Assembly: GCF_024347635.1 (NCBI RefSeq)
Contig: NZ_AP025510.1
Coordinates: 744,001-808,000, forward strand
Direction of reading: 5' to 3'
From: Vibrio tasmaniensis
GTDB lineage: Bacteria > Pseudomonadota > Gammaproteobacteria > Enterobacterales > Vibrionaceae
Length of the DNA: 64,000 nt
Made by a program: the position numbers and the translations under genes. Within the stretch, counting starts at the first letter, position 1; every line of letters starts with the position of its first letter. The notes under the pieces are model-generated. The model saw only the letters and a program-made list of their open reading frames with translations, did not search any database and was not told the origin of the DNA. Below, in pieces: positions 56,734-64,000 of the stretch.

Positions 56734-57609
56734 TTAAATAGATTGTGGGTGGGCTGATTGGTATTCAGCCAAAGTTTCTTTCAAAGGAGAAATGTTTCGT
56801 CCTTTCGCGACAAACGCGGAAACTGTGTCAGGCAGTTGCTCTAGCACCAATTCGGCTTCTTTTTTGCTGCTAAATTCAGCAAAAACGCACGAACCTGTGC
56901 CAGTCAATCTCGACGGCGCGTATTGTAGCAGCCATGAAAGTTGCTTATCAACCTCTGGGTACAGCATTCGCACAATTTTTTCGCAATCGTTTACGTATTC
57001 TTGCTCTAGAAGCGTTGCTAGCGCTCGCTTTGGCGTATTTCGAGTTAATTCTGAATGCGTGAATATGTCTACAGTTGCTATGCTCACTTGAGGTTTAACA
57101 ACGAGATACCATTTTTCATCCGGATTAGCTGGCTGTAGCTTTTCTCCAATCCCTTCAGCAAAGGCGGCGTACCCTCGAACGAAGACAGGAACGTCAGCGC
57201 CAAGCTTCAAACCGATCTCGGCGAGTTGATCATCTGACAGGTTGAGTTGCCATAAATGGTTGAGAGCGACTAACACGGTTGCGGCATTTGAAGAGCCTCC
57301 ACCAATACCGCCTCCCATTGGAAGCACTTTCTTTAACTCAATATCCGCACCGAAAGTCGTCGATGTATATTGTTGAAGGGCAGTTGCAGCTTTCCAGATC
57401 AAGTTATCTTCTGTCGCAACGCCTGGAATCTCAGGTGTGATTGTTATCGAGCTTGTTTTTCGGTTTGCGGTAACCGTAAGTTCATCACCAAAGTCGACAA
57501 ACTGAAATAGGGTCTGAAGTTCGTGATAGCCATTGTCGCGTCGGCCAGTGATATAGAGAAATAAATTCAGCTTAGCTGGCGAAGGCCAGTGCGTTGGCGT
57601 TGTTATCAT
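56734..57609 (-). CDS. ispE: 4-diphosphocytidyl-2-C-methyl-D-erythritol kinase
   Basis: GHMP kinase of the non-mevalonate pathway begun by Dxs. From the ATG at 57609 it is 291 residues with the substrate segment [17 protein letters not shown] and the ATP-binding [14 protein letters not shown] near residue 96. The ATG overlaps the lolB stop (ATGA), favouring it over an in-frame GTG at 57624. Confidence 0.95.
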   Translation of the reverse strand: MITTPTHWPSPAKLNLFLYITGRRDNGYHELQTLFQFVDFGDELTVTANRKTSSITITPEIPGVATEDNLIWKAATALQQYTSTTFGADIELKKVLPMGGGIGGGSSNAATVLVALNHLWQLNLSDDQLAEIGLKLGADVPVFVRGYAAFAEGIGEKLQPANPDEKWYLVVKPQVSIATVDIFTHSELTRNTPKRALATLLEQEYVNDCEKIVRMLYPEVDKQLSWLLQYAPSRLTGTGSCVFAEFSSKKEAELVLEQLPDTVSAFVAKGRNISPLKETLAEYQSAHPQSI

Positions 57610-58274
57610 TTTTTCAGTGTCCACTTCGAAACTACAATGTTGATTTTGTTCTCGTCTTGCTTGAATGACAATCGGGTAGGGAGGGGAATTGTCTCTACGT
57701 TCGTGCTGTCTTCACCAGAGTTCTTGTTGTCTTCACCAGATAATAGTGTACTTGGCATCTCTACATTTCGGTAATTATCAAAATTGAGTGTCCATAATTG
57801 ACCGCTGACTTGTTTGGACAGAGATTCAAGCGTGTTGGTGGTGTTCAATTGGTAGCTGTCTGCTTGGTCAGGAATGCCAAGGAACCATTGTGGTAAGTGA
57901 TCGATGGGGATCTGCAATCCAGTAAGTTGTTCTACCAAGACTGAAGCACTCGCATGAGTAAATACTTGGTCATCATAGGTCACGACTTTTGCACCCGATG
58001 GTTCGATGGTTAGGTTCAGTGCGGTTTGACCGAGAAAAGTCGTAAGCCTTAGTTGACTCTGATTTAGGGAGTGCTTCCAAATGAAGTTTAGGCTTTGGCG
58101 TTGCTCTGGAGAAATATAAGCGAGCTTGCCTGAGGCTTGATAGTTTTCTATCTGTAAAAGCCGGTTTTGGTGACTTTGCCACTCAACGCTGGTCGGTTGT
58201 TCTGGGATAGACGAGCAACCCACCATAATTATGGTCAAAAAAATAAGAGACGTGATTTTACGAAGCTTGCTCAT
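57606..58274 (-). CDS. lolB: Outer-membrane lipoprotein receptor LolB
   Basis: Receives lipoproteins from LolA and inserts them in the outer membrane. The 222-residue precursor has a lipobox IMVGC near residue 20 and the family stretch [16 protein letters not shown]. The C-terminal about 30 residues include [21 protein letters not shown]. It diverges from hemA, as in E. coli. Confidence 0.93.
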   Translation of the reverse strand: MSKLRKITSLIFLTIIMVGCSSIPEQPTSVEWQSHQNRLLQIENYQASGKLAYISPEQRQSLNFIWKHSLNQSQLRLTTFLGQTALNLTIEPSGAKVVTYDDQVFTHASASVLVEQLTGLQIPIDHLPQWFLGIPDQADSYQLNTTNTLESLSKQVSGQLWTLNFDNYRNVEMPSTLLSGEDNKNSGEDSTNVETIPLPTRLSFKQDENKINIVVSKWTLKK

Positions 58275-58434
58275 ATTTGCTCACAACTTGTTCAAATTTA
58301 TCTAAAAAACGCTTCAACTATAGCATTGAATTCACGAACTCAGGAAAACAAATCCCGCTTGCTCTTTAAATAGAGCCATGCATCAAGTAAAATTCGCCCC
58401 TTGTTTCCATTCCCTGATCGAGAACTTCTGATAC

Positions 58435-59694
58435 ATGTCTTTGCTTGCCGTAGGTATCAATCACAATACAGCGTCGGTTGAATTGCGAGAAAAAGTCGCT
58501 TTTGGTCCAGATAAATTATCTGAGGCACTTAAGCAACTTAACGCAAATGCACACGTAAATGGAAGTGTCATACTTTCTACCTGTAATCGAACTGAAGTGT
58601 ATTGTGACGTCAAAGGCGTGGCAAAAAACAAGTTGATCGATTGGCTGTCTGTATTTCATCAAGTTAGCCCTGAAGAATTAAAACCGAGTATCTATATCCA
58701 TGAAGAGCAGGCCGCGATTAAACATTTAATGCGTGTAGCTTGTGGTTTGGACTCTTTGGTTTTGGGCGAACCGCAAATTCTTGGTCAGGTAAAACAAGCT
58801 TACACCGATTCGCGAGAGAACAAATCTGTTGATGCTTCAATGGAAAAACTGTTCCAGAAATCATTTTCTGTCGCTAAGCGTGTTCGAACTGAAACTGAAA
58901 TTGGTGGCAGTGCGGTTTCAGTTGCTTACGCAGCTTGTACGTTAGCCAAACACATTTTTGAGTCGATTGCCGATTCAACGGTGTTATTGGTTGGTGCGGG
59001 TGAAACGATTGAATTGGTGGCAAAACACCTTTCAGCGAATGGTTGCACCAAGATGATAGTGGCCAACCGAACTCGTGAGCGTGCTTTAGGGCTAGCTGAA
59101 GAGTTTGGTGCTGAAGTGATCAGCCTCAATGAAATCCCTGACCACTTGCACAGAGCGGATATCGTGATCAGCTCAACCGCAAGCCCGCTGCCTATTATTG
59201 GTAAGGGCATGGTCGAAACCGCACTTAAGACAAGAAAACATCAACCTATGCTGCTGGTTGATATTGCGGTTCCTCGTGATGTGGAATCTCAGGTCGGCGA
59301 TCTGAATGATGCTTACCTATATTCCGTTGATGATCTGCAGTCGATAGTTGATGGCAACATTGAACAGCGTAAAGTGGAAGCGATCCAAGCGGAAGCCATC
59401 GTTAGTGAAGAAAGTGCCGCGTTCATGAGTTGGATGCGTTCACTGCAAGCGGTAGACAGTATTCGTGACTATCGCAAATCGGCCAATGAAATCCGAGAAG
59501 AATTATTAAGTAAGAGTTTGCAATCACTGGCCGCTGGCGGTGACCCTGAAAAAGTTTTACTTGAGCTAAGTAACAAGCTCACAAACAAATTGATCCATGC
59601 TCCAACGCGTGCACTCCAAAGTGCAGCAGAGCAAGGAGAACCTGCAAAATTAACGGTCATTAGACAGAGTTTGGGCTTAGAAAACCCTCAATAA
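58435..59694 (+). CDS. hemA: Glutamyl-tRNA reductase
   Basis: NADPH-dependent reduction of glutamyl-tRNA to glutamate-1-semialdehyde, the first committed step to heme. The 419-residue protein has the catalytic cysteine in [11 protein letters not shown] near residue 50, [17 protein letters not shown] near residue 104, and a Rossmann domain with [13 protein letters not shown] near residue 184. prfA follows after 28 bases. Confidence 0.97.
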   Translation: MSLLAVGINHNTASVELREKVAFGPDKLSEALKQLNANAHVNGSVILSTCNRTEVYCDVKGVAKNKLIDWLSVFHQVSPEELKPSIYIHEEQAAIKHLMRVACGLDSLVLGEPQILGQVKQAYTDSRENKSVDASMEKLFQKSFSVAKRVRTETEIGGSAVSVAYAACTLAKHIFESIADSTVLLVGAGETIELVAKHLSANGCTKMIVANRTRERALGLAEEFGAEVISLNEIPDHLHRADIVISSTASPLPIIGKGMVETALKTRKHQPMLLVDIAVPRDVESQVGDLNDAYLYSVDDLQSIVDGNIEQRKVEAIQAEAIVSEESAAFMSWMRSLQAVDSIRDYRKSANEIREELLSKSLQSLAAGGDPEKVLLELSNKLTNKLIHAPTRALQSAAEQGEPAKLTVIRQSLGLENPQ

Positions 59695-59722
59695 TATTCG
59701 ACCCCTATTAAGATAAGACATT

Positions 59723-60811
59723 ATGAAAGCCTCGATTCTAATAAAGCTTGAAACACTTGTTGAACGCTATGAAGAAGTTCAACATCTACTTGGTGATCCC
59801 GATGTACTTGGGAATCAAGACAAATTCCGTGCCTTGTCAAAAGAGTATTCTCAATTAGAAGAGGTGACGGGGTGCTTTAAATCATACCAGCAAGCTCAAG
59901 AAGATTTAGAAGCTGCTGAAGAGATGGCAAATGAAGACGACGCAGAAATGCGTGAAATGGCTCAAGAAGAAATCAAAGATGCGAAAGCGAACATTGAACG
60001 TCTGACTGATGAGCTACAGATTCTTCTGATTCCAAAAGATCCAAACGATGAGCGTAACTGTTTCCTTGAAATCCGTGCAGGCGCGGGTGGTGATGAAGCG
60101 GGTATCTTCGCAGGCAACTTATTCCGTATGTACTCTAAGTTTGCAGAGAAGAAAGGCTGGCGCGTTGAAATCATGAGCAGTAATGCTTCTGAACAAGGTG
60201 GCTACAAAGAGATGATCGCTAAAGTTAGTGGCGACGCTGTTTACGGCACAATGAAGTTTGAGTCTGGCGGTCACCGTGTACAACGTGTACCTGAAACTGA
60301 ATCTCAAGGCCGTGTTCATACATCAGCATGTACTGTTGCGGTTATGCCTGAGATTCCAGAAGCGGATCTGCCAGAGATCAAAGCTGGCGATCTTAAGATC
60401 GATACTTTCCGTGCATCAGGCGCGGGTGGTCAGCACGTTAACACTACGGATTCTGCAATCCGTATTACTCACTTACCAACGGGTACAGTAGTAGAGTGTC
60501 AAGACGAGCGTTCTCAGCATAAAAACAAAGCGAAAGCTATGGCTGTTCTTGCTGCTCGTATTGTTCAAGCAGAAGAAGAGCGCCGCGCGGCAGCTGTTTC
60601 TGACACACGTCGTAACCTACTAGGTTCTGGTGACCGTAGTGACCGTATTCGTACTTATAACTACCCACAAGGTCGTGTTTCGGATCACCGCATCAACCTG
60701 ACGATCTACCGTCTTAACGAAGTGCTTGAAGGTGACATGCAAAGCTTGCTTGATCCTGTACTTCAAGAGCACCAAGCCGATCAGCTTGCTGCACTTGCAG
60801 AGCATAACTAA
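59723..60811 (+). CDS. prfA: Peptide chain release factor 1
   Basis: Reads UAA and UAG stop codons. The 362-residue protein has the tripeptide anticodon motif PET in [10 protein letters not shown] near residue 189 (PxT class, RF1) and GGQ in GAGGQHVN near residue 234, the site that PrmC methylates. prmC is the next gene, five bases on. Confidence 0.98.
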   Translation: MKASILIKLETLVERYEEVQHLLGDPDVLGNQDKFRALSKEYSQLEEVTGCFKSYQQAQEDLEAAEEMANEDDAEMREMAQEEIKDAKANIERLTDELQILLIPKDPNDERNCFLEIRAGAGGDEAGIFAGNLFRMYSKFAEKKGWRVEIMSSNASEQGGYKEMIAKVSGDAVYGTMKFESGGHRVQRVPETESQGRVHTSACTVAVMPEIPEADLPEIKAGDLKIDTFRASGAGGQHVNTTDSAIRITHLPTGTVVECQDERSQHKNKAKAMAVLAARIVQAEEERRAAAVSDTRRNLLGSGDRSDRIRTYNYPQGRVSDHRINLTIYRLNEVLEGDMQSLLDPVLQEHQADQLAALAEHN

Positions 60812-60816
60812 CCCGT

Positions 60817-61689
60817 ATGCCGTCAGAATATACGGTTGAAAGTGCTTTAAAAGCAGCAATCGTACAGCTTCAAGAGGGTGATAATACGTCACCCTCGATT
60901 GATGCTGCGGTACTGCTTTGTCATGCCTTAGACAAACCTAGATCTTACCTACTGACTTGGCCAGAGAAGCATCTCACTTCAGAGCAAGAGTCCGAATTCA
61001 ATGCTCTTCTAAAACGTCGCTTAACCGGTGAGCCTGTGGCTTACATTGTTGGTGAACGTGAGTTTTGGTCACTGCCGTTAAAAGTCTCTCCTTCTACATT
61101 AATCCCGCGTCCGGATACGGAACGTTTGGTTGAAGTGGCGTTAGATAAAACGTATGGCAAGCAAGGTGCGATTCTCGATTTAGGCACGGGCACAGGGGCT
61201 ATTGCATTAGCATTGGCGTCTGAAATGCCGAATCGACAAGTGACGGGTATTGATCTTCGTCCGGAAGCGCAACAACTTGCGACAGAAAACGCTCAGCGAT
61301 TGAATATCACCAACGCCACCTTTTTACACGGCAGTTGGTTTGAGCCTTTGAACCTAGCTAACTCTGAAGAAGAAGCGGTAAAGTTCTCGTTGATTGTCTC
61401 TAACCCGCCATATATCGAGAAGAATGATCCTCACTTGTCTCAAGGTGATGTACGTTTTGAACCGATCACAGCGCTCGTTGCTGAAGAGAAAGGGCTCGCG
61501 GATATTCGATACATTTCTGAAAATGCACGACACTTTTTAGAAAACGAAGGCTGGTTGGCATTTGAACACGGCTATGACCAAGGCTTGGCGGTACGTGAGA
61601 TAATGCAACAACTGGGTTATTTAGACGTCGTTACAGAAAAAGATTACGGTGGTAATGACCGAGTGACACTAGGTCGTTACTGTTCATAG
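60817..61689 (+). CDS. prmC: Release factor glutamine methyltransferase PrmC
   Basis: Methylates the GGQ glutamine of RF1 and RF2 with SAM. The 290-residue protein has an N-terminal helical cap, the SAM motif LDLGTGTGAIALALA near residue 114 and the substrate-binding NPPYIE near residue 197. The following 186-bp gap shows no feature beyond AT-rich sequence and a modest ribosome site for the next gene. Confidence 0.97.
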   Translation: MPSEYTVESALKAAIVQLQEGDNTSPSIDAAVLLCHALDKPRSYLLTWPEKHLTSEQESEFNALLKRRLTGEPVAYIVGEREFWSLPLKVSPSTLIPRPDTERLVEVALDKTYGKQGAILDLGTGTGAIALALASEMPNRQVTGIDLRPEAQQLATENAQRLNITNATFLHGSWFEPLNLANSEEEAVKFSLIVSNPPYIEKNDPHLSQGDVRFEPITALVAEEKGLADIRYISENARHFLENEGWLAFEHGYDQGLAVREIMQQLGYLDVVTEKDYGGNDRVTLGRYCS

Positions 61690-61875
61690 CTAGTGATTGT
61701 TCATTAGCTGCGGTTAATCATCTTGTGAGCAATAGATGATGAACTTGCTAAATTGATACCTTTAACTCGAAAAGACATTTCACTCGATAATGCATTTAAC
61801 GCAGAAATACCGAGCATTAACGGGTATTGTGTGGCTCGTGTTAACGAAAGACATATAAAAATATAAAGGAATACC

Positions 61876-62259
61876 ATGTACGAAGGTTTAAAACATTTTC
61901 ACCTATTAACGATTGCTATAAGCGCACTGCTTCTTTCGATTCGTTTCGCTCTTATGATGGCTAACTCACCGAAGCTTAAGCATCCTTTCTTACAGCGTTT
62001 CCCTCATATCAATGACTCATTGCTGTTGCTTTCGGGTATTGGTTTGATTTTTATCACTGGCTTTATTCCATTTACACCTGCAGCACCATGGTTAACCGAA
62101 AAATTAACTTGTGTTATGGCTTACATCGCATTGGGCTTCTTTGCGCTTAAACTGGGTAAAAATAAGCTACTGAGAGTGTTCTCTTTCTTTGGTGCGCTTG
62201 GCTGGTTAGCAATGGCTGGTAAAATTGCAATGACGAAAACACCCACATTTTTCGGTTAA
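61876..62259 (+). CDS. sirB2: SirB2 family membrane protein
   Basis: 127-residue inner-membrane protein with four hydrophobic segments. HFHLLTIAISALLLSIR near residue 7 and RFPHINDSLLLLSGI near residue 41 carry the conserved histidines. Function is unknown; the name comes from an invasion-regulation screen in Salmonella. Order prmC-sirB2-sirB1-kdsA matches E. coli. Confidence 0.88.
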   Translation: MYEGLKHFHLLTIAISALLLSIRFALMMANSPKLKHPFLQRFPHINDSLLLLSGIGLIFITGFIPFTPAAPWLTEKLTCVMAYIALGFFALKLGKNKLLRVFSFFGALGWLAMAGKIAMTKTPTFFG

Positions 62260-62286
62260 TTATCTCCTTATTTCGGTTAACAACCT

Positions 62287-63096
62287 ATGTACGAATTTTT
62301 TGATGAAGACTTTGACCAGCTAGAGCTAGCTGAAGGTGCATTGATCTTAAATAAAGCGATTAACCCAGAAACTCAAGACAGCTGGGCTGAGCAAGAACTG
62401 GCCAGATTGTTAAAAGACGCCGAGTTTGCTTTGGTTAACGAAACGGATGAACAGCAGAAGTTTGAATCCTTTATTAGACTATTCTTTTATGAGTGGGGCT
62501 TTGCCGGCGATAAAGAGGCGTATTTTTCTTCGGAAAACGCATTTATCGATAAAGTGCTTGAGAGAAAAAAAGGCATTCCAGTGAGTCTTGGTGCGATCTT
62601 TCTTTATCTAGGTCGTAAGCTAGGCTTCCCTGTTGAAGGCGTATCTTTCCCAACTCAATTCTTACTTAAAGTAAGTTGGTTCGGGCAAGCTGCTGTGTAC
62701 GTTAACCCGTACAACGGCGAGTACGTTGGCGTTCAAACTTTACGAGCATGGCTCATTGGGCATGATGGCCCATTAGCTAAGGTGAAAGCTGAACACTTAG
62801 AAGCTGCCGATCATCCAACGATTATTGGTAAGTGGCTAGCGTTACTTAAGAGTGCATTGCTGCGAGAAGAGCGTTATACGCTTGCATTGAAGTGTACTGA
62901 TCTTGCCTTAACGTTTGTGCCGGATGATCCATATGAAATCCGCGACCGTGGCTTTATTTATCAGCAGCTAGACTGTCATCAAGTGGCAGCAACGGATTAT
63001 CAATATTTTATCGACCAATGCCCAGATGACCCTGCGTCTGAGTTACTTAAATCTCAAGTGAACGTCATGAATGAAAAGACAGTGGTTGTTCACTAA
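62287..63096 (+). CDS. sirB1: SirB1 family protein (transglutaminase-like plus TPR)
   Basis: 269-residue cytosolic protein. The N-terminal part is a transglutaminase-like domain with ERKKGIPVSLGAIFLYLGRKLG near residue 97, split here by family positions; the C-terminal third has tetratricopeptide helices (ALKCTDLALTFVPDDPYEIRDRG). Function is unknown. It lies 27 bases after sirB2. Confidence 0.88.
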   Translation: MYEFFDEDFDQLELAEGALILNKAINPETQDSWAEQELARLLKDAEFALVNETDEQQKFESFIRLFFYEWGFAGDKEAYFSSENAFIDKVLERKKGIPVSLGAIFLYLGRKLGFPVEGVSFPTQFLLKVSWFGQAAVYVNPYNGEYVGVQTLRAWLIGHDGPLAKVKAEHLEAADHPTIIGKWLALLKSALLREERYTLALKCTDLALTFVPDDPYEIRDRGFIYQQLDCHQVAATDYQYFIDQCPDDPASELLKSQVNVMNEKTVVVH

Positions 63097-63103
63097 TTAA
63101 TAA

Positions 63104-63973
<870 letters not shown>

Positions 63974-64000
63974 TTGAGATGGATGTGAAGTAACGGAAAC

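Noticed and set aside
60289..60297. Unusual PET instead of PAT tripeptide in RF1
   Set aside because: The RF1 motif is PxT and glutamate at the middle place is common, so this is not a real anomaly.

Overview
The window is a chromosomal segment of a marine gammaproteobacterium, almost certainly a Vibrio. PomA and PomB are the sodium-driven flagellar stator proteins typical of vibrios. A GcvB small RNA sits next to gcvA, and gene order is vibrio-like throughout. The AT-leaning composition and frequent CTA and CAA codons fit the Splendidus group, but that placement is inference. Most of the window is conserved core genome. No prophage, CRISPR array, integron or complete insertion sequence was seen.

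Layout. 1-8.8 kb: pepD (cut by the window edge), a free-standing small transcript with a 28-codon ORF, a purine permease behind a PurR-type operator, then gpt, frsA, crl, proB and proA. 8.9-15.2 kb: nrdR and the riboflavin cluster ribD, ribE, ribBA-like and ribH, followed by nusB, thiL and pgpA. 15.3-18.4 kb, minus strand: dxs, ispA and xseB for isoprenoid supply. 18.7-22.2 kb: pomA, pomB, thiI. 22.6-25.9 kb: GcvB RNA divergent from a tightly overlapped set gcvA, alpha/beta hydrolase, DUF423 membrane protein and rlmM. 25.9-28.4 kb: a Fur-type box between a TonB-dependent receptor and a candidate divergent small RNA.

28.5-41.3 kb, minus strand: lipA, lipB, ybeD-like, dacA, rlpA, rodA, mrdA, rlmH, rsfS, holA, lptE and leuS, the cell-elongation and envelope cluster. 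A ybeL-like gene diverges from leuS. 42.2-47.9 kb, minus strand: lnt, corC, ybeY, a phoH-like gene and miaB; ubiF diverges from miaB. 49.5-50.5 kb: a lactonase-family beta-propeller gene.

50.6-53.5 kb holds no protein gene. It is a minus-strand operon of 19 tRNA genes of only three kinds: 9 Leu(UAG), 6 Gln(UUG) and 4 elongator Met(CAU). It has a strong stable-RNA promoter and a terminator. A 601-bp unit carrying four tRNAs is repeated exactly in tandem and followed by a partial third copy, so the array looks recently amplified.

53.7-64.0 kb: ychF, pth, a MITE-like Vibrio repeat, prs, ispE and lolB on the minus strand, then divergently hemA, prfA, prmC, sirB2, sirB1 and kdsA.

The most notable non-protein signals are the tRNA array, the small transcript near 1.7-2.0 kb, the Fur-box-linked candidate small RNA near 26.2 kb, GcvB, the large inverted repeats between leuS and lptE, the MITE-like element near 55.6 kb, and 7-8 bp tandem repeats next to terminators or stop codons at three places.
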